From Pholiota molesta (Eukaryota; Basidiomycota; Agaricomycetes; Agaricales; Strophariaceae): DNA of 64,000 nucleotides. The stretch is from assembly GCA_014925825.1 (NCBI GenBank), contig JACGCK010000234.1, positions 1 to 64,000 of the forward strand, written 5' to 3'. A program made the position numbers and the translations under genes. This document shows positions 31,721 through 44,532 of this stretch, piece after piece; within the stretch, counting starts at the first letter, position 1, and each line of letters begins with the position of its first letter. The notes under the pieces are model-generated. The model was not told where the DNA came from. It saw nothing but the letters and a program-made list of their open reading frames with translations, and searched no databases.

Positions 31721-33502
31721 CTTCGTTTTACAAATATCTTGTGAGAGTGGAGAAATTTTCCATAGGTGCACGGTCATTTTCTTCTGTGCTAACTGTCATA
31801 GCAGACGACCGTTTCTAGTTCCCTTGGGATATGTCAAGAGAAGAGATGTCATTTTGTAAGTCTTTTCCGGGGTGTTCACACCCACTGACTAAAAGCCAAC
31901 TCGATGTTGGTCCTCGGCACCTCGCACGACACACACATGTTCGACATCTTCGCCGGCTTTTTCAAGGGCCGTGAAGGAGCAATATAGCACGGCCAGCACC
32001 TCAGCAACACGATGTCAATGCCCCATGTGCAAGTATGACAACAGGTCCAGGCTTACTCCGGAATCCCAATATATCTAAGTAATATGGATCTGGGCCTCTG
32101 GCTGCCAGAAAAAAAAGCTTTGGGACAGCGCCCATTTCGCTGCATGTAAATAACATGTTACAGTTGTCAACATATCTTAACGATGACTATCTAACTCGGG
32201 GCGCAGCCGCGTATGTACCACGCAACGGCTTGGACTTGCTTTGATTCTCGAGTTAAGTATCTTCAATTATGTTCTGCGTTAAAAACTTGATAGGTGCATG
32301 ATACAAAGATGTTCGACCCTAGAGTCGATTGGTAGTAGTACCCAGTATTATTTAAAGTTCGTAGGTAGCATTTGTCGCTGATTTTCCGGCGCAGTACGCT
32401 GATTTCGTATCATTCACCAATATCAATGTGAATACCCCGCGGTCTTTGCCCTAAATTGGAATCACTCCCCTCAATTCGACCACTAGACTTCATCGATTTT
32501 CTGCAAGAGCATCGAGCTTTCCGGTCGGATTTGTTTGCACACCGAAGCGTTCCGGTTGGCGTACATAGGGAAGGCAATCATAGTACAGGTGATGTTATAG
32601 CTGCCGTCATATACCTGATCATTGCATGAGAACAGCCTAGAACATGCATTCTTCGGCCGCCTCATAGATATAGACCTGATCCGTCAGATGTTTACTATAA
32701 TTTCCACTTTTCGAGACTATGAACTGAGTGTTAACTGCTCAAGTGCTCAAGTGCTCAAGTTCTCAACCTCAAGCTCAGGTACTGGAGCCTTTCTCAACAC
32801 ACCCTTGTGAATAAAACAACCATCGTCCGCAGAAGATATTGTGGTACTTATATATAGTCGTCAAAAACAAGGTTCAAACATTTCGCGAATTAGGTTACGT
32901 TGAGCCTGGAACCATCCGGGAAGGTCAAACAAGCGAGATGAGTTGGAGATGAGTGCCTTAGGTACCTACTTCTATTTGACTGTCCTCGCACACTGCCTTG
33001 TTGTCGCTTCCAGTATTACTGTGGGATATCCTTCCCCTCTTAGAGGCGATATTATATTTGCATGCCGAGAAAAGGAAGAGAACTATCCGACAAGGTCAGC
33101 GACCTGGTTTGTCGTAACATCAGTGGGCGGTGCATACTTTCGCAGACATGACTTGAAGCTAGGAGATTTTTAGAATGAACACTCTTCTACGTCCGCTTTA
33201 TACCCTTGGACGTCTCTGGCTCTCCAACCGCCTGGAAAGTAAATTTTGTTTGACAAGACAGGCCTGAGAGCACTTTCTGCGAAGTTTGCTCGTGCTATTG
33301 CGTATTCTGGAATCTGCGTGCACATTGCGAACGAGAAACTGTCGCTAGACGAGACAGACGCCAACATACCCAAACCTGCCCGAATTTGTACTCTAATAAG
33401 GCATTGATATTCTGGTTGAAACATATACTACAGGCGCTAGATTGGCGTTGCGAATGGAGGGGGGCACAAGATGAAGAATGATGGGGAAGGCCGATAGTTA
33501 CC
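31721..33502. other. Gap without a supported gene
   Basis: The only frames of note are a 76-residue plus frame with a hydrophobic N-terminus (32943-33173) and an 84-residue minus frame (33424-33170). Neither has supporting features. A short tandem run of GTGCTCAA lies at 32730-32765. Confidence 0.35.
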
Positions 33503-34749
33503 TCATACACTATTGCTCGAGGCTAAGCGGCCCTTTCCGTATTCTACAAAGTCGTCGATTGTTGACGGCCAAGCAGCTTCAAAGAAAGGTGAGTTGACGG
33601 AAATAGGGTCGAGCAATCTAATGAAGGACTTACCTTCCATGTCATAGTTTGAGAATTTGGAATCAATCGAGCGAATGAAATCATAAAACTGGACCGAAAA
33701 AACGGTATTTCAGCATGGAGGCGTCTCAAAGATGCATAAGACCGCCGATGAATGCCGTCAGAAGGATGGATGAAATGCAAACGAACCATGACCCAAGTAT
33801 CCTTGCTGACACCCTTGATCCCTTTCTGATTCAGAAAATCGAACCACCATTGGATCTCCTTCCATCCTTCCTCATCCATTTTTATGTCATCATCGCCATC
33901 GCTAGCAGTGACATGCGCTAACGCTCCACCCGCTAACCCATGAGGGAGGAGTAAATTCCAGAATGCAATCGCAGTGTCAAGACCTGTGAATGAAACTATG
34001 AGGTTAAATTCATCTTCAAGTCCCAGGAATGACTTACCGAGGCTTCGCTGGCCTTCCGCACGAGCGAAATCAAAGGTGTGGTTGTATACCTTCTGGAAGT
34101 AGGCCGGATCTGATGCAAGCCGGTCTCGCAGGCTCGGTATTGCCTTCTTCATATTAGTTATTGAATCCGCGCTATTGTGGCGCAATCATAAGACAAGACC
34201 AAATCCGTGCTTGATCTGAAATGAGCTACGTACCCGATAGCCTTCCAACCCTCGATCCATCCTTGTCTTGTCCACTGGCCCATTCGCGGTGACTTGAGTT
34301 CATATGCAATCGCGAGGAGCACGACGTCTTCCGGATCGACGGCCAAGTCTTCACAAAATTTGATTGTACCATCCACGGTTATTTCAGTTTCGTCGGACTC
34401 TGTGGGTCAAGGCAAAAGTATCAACATGTGCACAAGACCAGTGCGATGGTAGATTCGATAGCTCGCCTTTGTACGAGTCAAAGAGTTGCGACAATTTGCT
34501 TGTTGACGGCACCGATGAATCCTTTCGACGTGCTGAGCTCGCAAAAGCCCCAGGGTTGGTATAGAAAGCATCGATAGCAACGTCTAATCGCTTATGTGTT
34601 TCAATGAATTTCCTCGCATCTCTCGCCCTAATCAGCGTGTAATTATCTCAATCAGCGCTGCATTTCACATCACGGCGTTGGTAGACATACGATGCGCCTG
34701 TAATGGCACAGAATTGTGCGACGTCGTTATCAAGCTTCTTATCGACCAT
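33503..34749 (-). CDS. DCN1: DCN1-like cullin neddylation protein
   Basis: Seven exons (34691-34749, 34467-34627, 34234-34399, 34038-34171, 33787-33983, 33634-33688, 33503-33576) sum to 846 nt, 281 residues. A UBA-like N-terminus (DVAQFCAITGASARDARKFI, THKRLDVAIDAFYTNPGAF) precedes the potentiating-neddylation domain: EITVDGTIKFCEDLAVDPED, VVLLAIAYELKSPRMGQWTR, EGQRSLGLDTAIAFWNLLLP and the C-terminal KDTWVMFYDFI and AWPSTIDDFVEY. DCN1 is a scaffold E3 that helps Ubc12 transfer Nedd8 to cullins, activating SCF ligases. The intron after exon 2 has a GC donor (AAAG|GCGAGC, 34466); the spliced product YK-ESDETEITV fits the family. CACGTG lies 91 bp upstream (34840-34845). About 15 residues longer than some homologs because of GLAGGALAHVTASDGDDDI. 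Confidence 0.92.
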
Positions 34750-37700
34750 GTCGATGGGTCTACGGGTGGAGTTGAGAGGTAATGGTGAACGCGGATTTGG
34801 GTGCCAGTCGCTCCAGCAGCTCACAACGACCACAGAGATCACGTGTCACAATCCCCTGCCTTGACTTGAAGATGGCTTTATCTTTGCTGGATTCTCGATG
34901 CATCTACAAAAGAGTTCAGTGGTAAGCGGAAGCCAAAGGGTATTGTTATAAGAAACAATGTTTATTCACATGGTGCTATGCCTCGTACAGAGGGAATGGG
35001 TTACAAGTTGACCGTGGCCATAAAAGGCGGCGTCGGTCGGAGCTTTAAAATACTCTAATTCCGTCTAGTCACGCCCAAGTTGAACTTGTCTTTACCCAGG
35101 CCCTTCGACGCGACATCGCGTCTCTTATGTTCCTCCTTTCTTATTTTTCACCTTCTCTATGAAATATCTTCTATCTAGTCCTGATCTAGTCACACGCCTT
35201 GAAGGACGCAGAGAACGAATTTCTCTTATTGTCTATGAAAGAAGTGTCGCCTGATGCGCCGCAGTTGAGCGAAAGGAATGTTTGGCACAGGTAAGTACGT
35301 TCGACATCTTTATGTCACTTCTAGTCTTAGTCTTCGTTTGTTCACTTTCTAATCACAATGAATAGCGCGTCATGATAATTATAGGGTTCACTCTCATGGG
35401 GATTGCTAGATGTCCCTTCCTCATTTTTATAGGCAACAACGCCCGATACTCACGCAGTCAAGCAGTTAGCAGTGTCGTGCGACGTCGCGTCTAGTCCACA
35501 TTTGTTTCTTCCGGGAATGCTTCGGAAGCCCTGCAAAAATTCTGATGTCTATCTGTCCTCCATCCACTCTAGAGTCTAGATTGCGACATGCCCACTCCGG
35601 TCGGGATAGGAAATCGGACCGTAAAGCTTCACACCCTGCACTGTCTATTCGGCTAGTTCTGGACTTCAAATCGACGTCATTCACCGCGGTATAAAGACTA
35701 TGTACTCTTTCTGTGACAGATCATGCTTTCATCTGTCTTTTGGCAGCGTCGCTATGTTGGCATAAGCGAACTGCTGGTGATTTCGCAGGCCGCCCGTTAT
35801 GGTACATCCAAAGATGCCCAATTCCAATGCACTGTGCGCTGCTTGCCATATGCGGAAATTAGATTCGTACCTAGCTCTTCTTTCACTCTGAGCCTCTGAC
35901 ATGACATGTCATTTGGCGACAGAAATGATTGCTCGGACTTTCTACACCACCTGAATAACGCCCGAGCCTTTTTGATTGGTGCTGCATCATTTTCTCGAAT
36001 ACTGTTGGAATGACTTGTTGGATGGATGATCGCTCAATATTAGATTATCGCGTCCTGGAATCAGCCCCACCGCCAACTGTCTCATCATTTCCGTCTAGCA
36101 TTGGCCTCTTCGAGATCCATATCTGTGGCTAATCCATATGCTTCACCTTACCAAATGATTGAGCCAATGAGCCTGTGCGAATTGGATTCCGGAGAGGCCA
36201 TGCTGGTCGCAGATGCAGGTTCGGTGTTCTATGTAGCGCTACCCGTGTCCACGGGTCATCGCTAGGTTGTCTACTGGAGTTTGATCACACACTATCTTGA
36301 ACTCATTATGGCAGTTTTAGGTGCGCTCGTGCGTTCCTAAGGCTATTGTTCACTTTGCCTCACGCGGACTTGCTATATATACACGCCCCCGAAGGACTTT
36401 CCCAAGCTATCGACAGGCATCGACATCTACGTATTCGCGACCATCAAATAGGACATCATACTGCGTGCGTCGGCTCGTGGACATGCTTCGCGACTTCGCA
36501 CGTAGTTACACAACATATAAGTATACGTTATGCCTGTATACGTCGCTTCTCGTTCCCTCCGCGGCAGGACATTGTTAGCGAAAACCAAACCGCTTCGTGA
36601 CTTGGCTCGTTTCCTAGGGCGCCCGCCCGCCTTCTTGGCGTGGCTGCGCACTCCCGCATGGAGGGCGGGATGTCTGCCTCGATTGGATCACAAAGCTTCT
36701 ATGTGTCTATCTACGGACCCCATTCTGCTATCGGTTGACGTCCGCGCTTGTGCCATTCTTGAACCGAATACGGCCTGTGAGAGCTTGCGGCCATACGCTG
36801 GTGAGCGTGTGCTGCATCTGTCTACGCCGCGCATGCCTGCAGGCTTGATATGGTATGACGTTCTGGAAATGCTTTCACTACATGTCCTGGACTGTCCTGG
36901 ACTTGGATGGCGATGGTCGAAATGAGATACCGATGTCGGATCTTCATTCAATGGCAAATTTTTTGCGAGGTCCCCGCGTCCTATATGACGCGTTTACTCA
37001 GACATTCAATTTGCGGCCTAGTAAGCAAATATTCGCTTCCTCATTGCAGCAAATCAATGAAATGTCTTAATTTCAACCAGCCACATCCACAATCAATTCA
37101 TTTGCGCTGACGTTCTATTACTTCAATTTTCCACCTTTCCCCTCAATTCTTATTGAAAAGTCATTGTCGGTGAACGGACTTGAAATTATCGGTATGACAG
37201 GTATCCAAATACCGGCCATTATCGTTGAATTAATTGAATGCCCGTAGAAGACTTCATATATGATAACAACGTCGTCTTTCTGGAAGGGTCGATTTGTCTT
37301 CAAGAACTTATGTGAGTACCTTCTTAGTACGCGAACTGAGATGAGTACGTCGTACACCTAATGCTGTCCTTTCAAGTTCCTTAGCCTGATCAGTCGGTTT
37401 GAACTAGAGAAGCGAGCAGGCTCGGATCAACCACCTGAACTTGGGCATGTAGGGGGTATGGTAAGTACACCGCGATGGATGTTCTTGAGTAGCCGTTGGT
37501 TTACAATAATATGTGCCTATACCTGTCGGCACTGAGCTCAATTTTTACCTTAGCGTCGAAGAAGCTCGAGGCTTCGACAAAGCTTGCGTCCGCGATTGGG
37601 AGCAGGTTTCGGCGCATGTCGCGCTATCAGCGTTATACTTCAGAGTCTGCATTTTGGGGGTTTTCCTGGGGTTGATCTCCGCATCGTCTCTTCCTGTACA

Positions 37701-40700
37701 TACAAGCTTACCTACATGCACCGCCGCTGGGCGTAAACAAGCATCTGCATCGATCCGATCAGAAGTGTATCTGACACCTTGACCGAGCCAGTCCGTCGCG
37801 GTACGCCGCTACTGAAGTAAGTCGTGCAGGCTCAAAATCGGGACCGCGGTCAGATAACCTGCTGGATAGTTAGTTATGGTTAAAATCATGCTAGCATCAC
37901 GGCGTTAACTGCGCCAGCCGACCACGAGGCAGCGCGAGGCGAGGGAAGCGCTGAAAAGAAGACAAGGTCTGACGCATCGTCCGAGTCAGGACGCTCAATG
38001 TTATTCCCAAGACGCCCATTATGCCCACGTAAGGAAGTCGAAGCGAGCTTGCGCGGTGAATTCGATGTGCTGGTCACCGGTCAGCCTGTCAGGCCTCGGT
38101 GCGATCGAGAGAAGGATGCATGCGCTTCTTGCATTATTATCAGCGCTAATGGACATAGTCTTTTTCTTTCATCCCCGCAAGTCAGCGACCGAGTCTGGTC
38201 TCGTCCTAGGGTCTGTGGCAGTGGTGGCGCGGATTTTGCTGCGGGAAACGGCCATTTCCATTCAAGGCGATCTCCTTTGATCAAGTCTAATCGACGGCGT
38301 TTGCTGTCCAAGAAAATTAGCCTCGCCCGTCGGCATGTACATCATAATATACAGCTGACTACTATGCATTGAGACGCTGTCCAAAAAATCTGACTAGGTG
38401 ACCGTGCTAGGCAGGGTTAGGCGCACATGTTTGGGGAGGCGCGATGGGAGGCCGCCTATGGTGGTGCCCGCCGCCTCCACAATTGAAAAGCTACGTGCCC
38501 GCCGCCTCCACAACTGGAAAGCTACGCCAACCCTGCTCCAGCTCCGCGCTGGATGCGGCCCGGGTTCCAGGCGAGGAACCAATCCTTTTTTGCAGCTCCC
38601 GTAATCCCTAAAAAACAGGGTAAGCTCCAAGTATGTACGCTCCATGGGCTTGGGCAGACGCCTACGTTCCTATCTCTCGGAAATAAATATCTTTGCGCGC
38701 TGCGCGGCTTCCCCCCAAGGTTTGGAGTAAAGATCACGAAGGTTCTGTGGTACCCGAGGATGCAAGAGTGGAGCCTCCTATTCCCGTCTGATGGGTGGTA
38801 CATGCCTTTGCGGGGTCATCTAGTCATCTGGATTTCACCCAACATGGGGATGCATGCATGATAGTGTAGATTTACGGGTGTATTACATACTTGCTTGTGG
38901 GTGCCTTGGAATGATTCTAATACCTCTGACTCGGAATCTTGTGGCACGTATGTCATAGATGTACGTACATCATGCACGGACGTTTGTATTGCTCCCTTGG
39001 ATTGAATTGGATCCTGACGGCGCAAGCCTGAAGGTGGCGGTGGCATGTCGCAAAAGTACTAGTGGGTGCACTTGCCCTCGGAGCTGCACGACGCACTCTG
39101 CGATACATACTCACCTATCTTGAGCAGTCTATATTTATCGCGACAGAGATGTGCAGTAGTATATTTAGACTCGAGGACAACGAAGCGCCCGACGCCAGTT
39201 CTGCCATGATATCATGCTCTTCAAGTAGTTTATAAATGTGCGCCATGGTCACCGTCGACTGTTACTATCCTGGTATGGAAATACCAGACGACGACGACGA
39301 CGGCCATTACTATCATCAACTGTCAGATCCAAGACGCCCAGCGTGCTTCGAGCCGCTGTCAGGCACCGACGGCGCGTACAACCGATCGCCTGGCGCAATG
39401 ACATACTAAGTCCAATTTGCTGCCAGCATGCCCGTACATGCCTGTAGATTGCCCAGTATATCAATCATTTTTTTGCAGGTAACATTTCGCCTGTACTCGG
39501 TACTTAAGTCAGAGTAAGTCGAGCGCGGACCCCCAGACCTGAGGCCTGACGCGCCAGCCATGTCCGTCCGGCATATCTCTGGAACGCCGCCGCCCCGTTC
39601 GCCTCTGACAGCACCATGACATCAATGATCGCGCGATCATTAACATCCATCACATTCATCACATCGTCAATCACAATCAGCCGGTATGCGCAGCGCGCCC
39701 GTCGTCGTCGCCGAACGCACCCATGAGCAGCTGCTGCCTTGCATGTCCCGCGCGCGATCGTGGCAGGCAGGCAGGCAGGCTGCAGGGATGATGGATGTTC
39801 CCGCGACCGCGGTGGATCTGCACTCCTAAATGTAAAATCTTCACGAACGAACGCGCAGGTGATATAATTGCGAACGGGCGATGGATGCGGAAATCCATGC
39901 ATGCCTTCACCTTCACTACACGACGCGATTGGCTTGCGCGTACGTGCGTGCGTGCGTGCGTGTGTAAGCACCCGCGCAGAGTCAAGCGGTGTACTACCCA
40001 GGGTACGACTCGGACCGCCGTCCCATCCCGCGTCTCTTTTCTACGCAGAAAAAGGGCATGGATGTGCCGGATGGAGTTTGAGGTCAGTTCATGGAACACG
40101 GCACACGGCTGCGTTCCTCCCGATGACGCGCAGGGTGCTTACAGTCTATGTAGATGTGGATGGTGGAATGCGTTATTCAATACTGCGTTAATGAAGGGGG
40201 CGCGCACCTGCTGATGCAGTATCAGAAAGTATCAGTTTCGCGGCTGCGGAATGCGTACTTGCTCACTGCTCACTACGCTCATGACGATCTCGGTACGAGG
40301 GAACGAAAATTCATCTCTGATCCTAAAGCCATGGCCACACCATCTGCCCATCTTCCCCCCCGTCCCTGACACTTTTGCCCAACACGGAAAGCCTCCACAT
40401 GAACATAAAACGTGGATGGAAGGAAGGAGGACAGAGCAATTCGGTGTTCCCGGCGTTCTTCTCATCGGGGGTTTTATTCGCTTTTTGCTTTTTAATTTTT
40501 TTAATTTTGGGGGGACTATGGTACTATGTACTTACTTATTCGGGCAATGGATGGGGCGACCAACGGCCAGTGCGTATGATCAGGTATTATCCTGCATGAC
40601 GGTGTGCAAGTACGGCGTACGCTGGGGTATGTAGTCTCGCGAGCCAAATCGGGTATGTCGCTCAGACACAACGTCTGGCGAGCGAGACGAACGCTGGGGT

Positions 40701-41820
40701 TAATCCTGATCTATCATCTTAGACATACGAATTGGACCCTTAATTTTTTTTTTGATCAATAATCAACATGATATCATTGATAATGATATACGGATGATGA
40801 TGCGGGGAGGCGTTAGCGATAATCGGAGTTGGGATTCAACGGTGCTACATACTAACATAGGACCGGGACCAGCAGCTAGGTGCAGCGGCGTCCCACCACC
40901 ATCGCATCGTCGTTTAGATGCATGAACATACACATTTCGAGCCTAGCCCCGCGGTGTCAAGAAATTTGCGAAATCGCGAGCTGCGGCACATCCGGTAGCA
41001 CATCCAATGGAATTCGTGTTTGTATTGCATTGCATTCTAATTGCGGCGCGCAAGCACAAGGCAAGGGCAAGCATTTTGTTCTGATGGATTCGCAACTAGA
41101 CCTAGACACATAAGTAGTAGAGACTCGAGATAGACAGAGAGATAGATAGATAGATGGCGGGCGATGCATTGTAAGGGCAGCGGGCTAGAGCACAAAAAGA
41201 GACGACAGAGAACGACAATGGGATGGTACTACTAAGTAGGAAACAGTGTATGCGGTAGGTGTGGTACAAGAAATCGAAATCAGCGAGGCATAGGGTATGT
41301 ATATGGATGCATGTGGTGGATGTATGTATGTACAGTGCAATTGCAGTACGCGTGGCAGGCAGGCAGGCAAGAAGAACGTAACGTGGATGAGGGGATTGAT
41401 ACAAGAGTAAGAGCGTGGCGATGGTACTAGTGCACAATAATGAGATTTTCAGATCCAGCAAGGCAGTGAGGGGGCGACGGCGACGAGGGCGGATGCCGCG
41501 GAATGTGCAGGTCAGAGGGGGGAGATCTCGCCAGGAAGCGGCGTCGTTCGGAGAGAAGAAGGGGCGGTCCGCACGCGGCAGCAGTTCGCGTGGCTATCTA
41601 GAAGGAATGCGGGGCGGCTATCAAAGCAGATATTGAATGGGAGGGGGTGAGTTCGTTACGATCATGATCATGATGGGACGTGCACGGCAAGCCGGATGCT
41701 GCTGCTGCAGCCACGCCGCTGCAGAAGCCCGCGCCGCGCCACGCATGCATGGCATCTGCGTTCCATCCGCCCGCGCTCTTTTCATTCCCCGCGCAGGGAC
41801 CCTGCTCCGGACCCTGTCGT
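34750..41820. other. 7-kb gene-poor stretch
   Basis: I find no supportable gene. Visible items: a 54-codon plus frame at 39245-39409 with a run of five GAC codons; two tandem copies of a 30-bp unit (GCCGCCTCCACAAYTGRAAAGCTACG) at about 38467-38525; simple repeats GGCA (39767-39780), GTGC (39946-39960) and GATA (41140-41155). Base composition is mixed and no transposon signature is apparent. A non-coding RNA or strongly diverged gene cannot be excluded. Confidence 0.35.
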
Positions 41821-42570
41821 TTATGTGCGCACGATGACCCGCCGCGTGTGCTTCCCCGCGCGCCTTCGCTCCGCATACGGCATCGGCCGCCGCCAGGACT
41901 CGTCGTCGAACTCCTCCGCGGGGTAGTCGCCGCCCTTCGGCGCGGGGGGCGGGGGCAGCGGGAGGCCGCCCGCCGCGTCCTGCGGCGGCGTATGCAGCCC
42001 GGTGCCGGCGGGCACCGCGGGGTGCAGATTCAGGCTCGGCGAGTGGCCCACGGGCGAGGCGTGCGTGGGGTACAGCGGCGGCTGCGGCGGGGGCACGCCG
42101 CCGCCGCGCGCGGGGCGCGGGGGGTGCGGGTAGAGCACGGGCGCGAGCGTGGCTTGCGATGGGGAGTGGGCGTGGTGCGCGGAGCCTGGGGGCGGGCCGC
42201 TCATCCAGGGGCGGCCGGCGGAGGACGAGGAGGATGCGCCGAGGGTGCTGATGGGGCGCGGCTTGACGGGCTCGGGCTCTGCGCCGTGGGGGAAGTCGAC
42301 CTCGACGCGGACGCGGACGATCTCCTTGCCGGCCTGTGCGAAGAAGGCGCGCTCCTGGCGCTGGAAGAAGCCGGAGGTGGGGCCGGGGCGCATCTCGGGG
42401 AAGTTGTCGGGGGGCGCGGGGGGGAACATGGCCATGAGGTCGTGGCCGGTGGGGGGCGTGGGGTAGTTGCGGTGTGCGGTGTCGGGGGAGTGGGAGAGGT
42501 CGACGTCGCGCAGGGAGCTGGGCGAGAGCGGGCGGCGGACGCACGGGTGGGTGGGCGGGGAGTGGGACAT
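41821..42570 (-). CDS. Proline-rich, mostly disordered protein, unrecognised
   Basis: Single exon, 249 residues from the ATG at 42570. I prefer this start to the upstream one at 42642 because a TATATA box at 42604-42609 (34 bp upstream) would otherwise lie inside the coding region. The protein is low-complexity (P, S, H, G) with two segments that look constrained: near residues 40-85 (HDLMAMFPPAPPDNFPEMRP, SGFFQRQERAFFAQAGKEIV) and the extreme C-terminus (DDESWRRPMPYAERRRAGKH, ending TRRVIVRT). No known domain. High GC content creates long frames on the opposite strand (a 344-codon one at 41680-42714) that lack such blocks. Function unknown; a nuclear or regulatory role would be a guess. Confidence 0.6.
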   Translation of the reverse strand: MSHSPPTHPCVRRPLSPSSLRDVDLSHSPDTAHRNYPTPPTGHDLMAMFPPAPPDNFPEMRPGPTSGFFQRQERAFFAQAGKEIVRVRVEVDFPHGAEPEPVKPRPISTLGASSSSSAGRPWMSGPPPGSAHHAHSPSQATLAPVLYPHPPRPARGGGVPPPQPPLYPTHASPVGHSPSLNLHPAVPAGTGLHTPPQDAAGGLPLPPPPAPKGGDYPAEEFDDESWRRPMPYAERRRAGKHTRRVIVRT

Positions 42571-44532
42571 GGCAGTGGCTGGCGTAGTGAGGAGGTCTGG
42601 CGTTATATACCTGCACTCGGCTCGATCGGGCGCGATCGCCAACCGGTTCAGCTCGCCCTCCCGGTCCGCCTCCTACGTCCTTCGCGACCGTCTTCTATTC
42701 CCGTCCAGATCTGACAGAATCCGCTAGATGGGAACACCCAACACCGTACCTGTCGGCGAACAGAACCACCCCATATCAGCTGCGCCACTGCTGCATTCCG
42801 CTCCTCAGCACCCCACCCGCGCATTCCTCCTGCCTCGATCGTGTATGCACTGCCCACCAGATCTGCCAGATCCAGATGACGGAGATCGCGACTCATCATT
42901 ACGTTACGCCTACCGATGGCACACTTGACCCCACTCAGATAACGCACTTCTGCAACGACTCGGAATCCCGTCCAACGGCGATCTAGCGTCTAGCGAGCGC
43001 CTCGAGGATCGGGGATAAACAGGCCCTTCTTTCATACGGGCGGAACCACCACTCAACTACGCAACTTCTCCTAATAGCTAATAGCCCGCGACACTTAAAT
43101 AAGTATGTATGTGGCATATGCGCTGGGTGGGGGCTGCCCTCGGGACCCCAAATAGACACCTGACGCTTTCAGTGCGCAACATTCAGAACACCCATCTCCA
43201 CATGACGAGCACGGACGCTGATCGCGTTCTTCCCGTTGTTCCACCTGAATCGGCGAATGGCATTAAAGAACACCTCGATCGGCTGAATTCCAATTTCCGA
43301 AGGTCGACAACGCCATCCATCGCCTTCGCTGTCTTCGGCAGGGAGCCTAACTTGGGCAGCCCGGTGCGCGCGAGCTGTTTGCGGAGTTGACATGGGTGGC
43401 CACGATCGACGGCGCATGTATCTTATCTTATGAGCCGGCGAAGACAGCGAAGCTATCCAAAGCTGCGACAACTGCTTGGGAAGCACACCACATACGTCAG
43501 TTGGAAATGATCAGCTGGTTAATCTAGCGGCACCAGGTGCGCACCGTTATCGTCGTTTATGTAGCACTTGCGCTGACGGCAGAGTGAAATCAATCCCTGT
43601 ACGTCGATGCCACATAAATGTCACCCAGAAGACTCAGAACGTACACTACTTACTCAGTGCGCAGCGCAGAACACGAAAGATCATGATCATGAGAAACCGC
43701 AGCGTCGATATCACCGTGCCCTACATACGCGGCTCACAAACCCTGCCAAGGGTTCGCCCGAAACGGGGCAGTCACTGTCAGTACGCCGTCGACGCTGGAC
43801 GGGGAGCGCTATAATTAGCACTAATTAACCAACCACCTTCCCCCGGAGCCTACATGGATCTCACGAATCACAATGCATCGAACGCCCTGACAAACATATC
43901 ACCTAGCACACTACTGACACAACACTGAGTCAACATGTTTGGCGGTGTTACTGGGATCATGGATGCAGGCGACAGTTGACCGTCCGTTAAATTAGACGAA
44001 ACTGACATACCTTCTAGTCTTGAATTCTGTGTGGCACATTTACTGCCTACCTACTGAGTGAGTTACAGGTAGTTTTAAATTTAAAGGGTCCACGTAGGAT
44101 GCCATCGTCACATGCCACATCGTCGATGCATCATCATCATCATCCTCTGATCACCCAATTTAAATAGCACTTCTGCTGGTCTCGAGACTCGTAGAAATAG
44201 ATATCTGGATTCTGAATGATGCCGTACCCTGTGCGCTCGGTCTCTTCTTTCCTTCCAAAAATAATGCCGCGACTGACGCCTCGGACGAGACGACACAGCG
44301 TCCGCGCCCGCGTCACCAGTCGACGTCTTTGCATATATAACGCACTGGCGAGATCTGCTCAGCGGGGTGCTATCCTCGGAAGCGCGCTATTAGTATCGTG
44401 CGTCAGCAAATACCGAGAACACTAGAGACGTCGTGTGAGCCCATGTACGGATATTAAAATAGGTGCTGTATATCGAGCGTTGGTGGCCCAGCAATCCGCA
44501 CCGCAAGTACTCTCTTAGGTGCAAGGTCTATT
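42571..44532. other. Gap without a recognisable gene
   Basis: Promoter of the proline-rich gene at its left end, then short frames only. A homologous stretch between 43600 and 43820 has no coding signature. Nothing assigned. Confidence 0.35.

Noticed and set aside
39245..39409. 54-residue plus-strand frame with five aspartates
   Set aside because: The only TATA-like string is 14 bp before the ATG and the aspartate run is a GAC microsatellite; no further support.
41680..42714. 344-codon plus-strand frame and 331-codon minus frame overlapping the proline-rich gene
   Set aside because: Arg/Gly/Ala-rich readings with no conserved block; they are GC-driven shadows of the minus-strand gene, which has a TATA box at the right distance and a constrained C-terminus.
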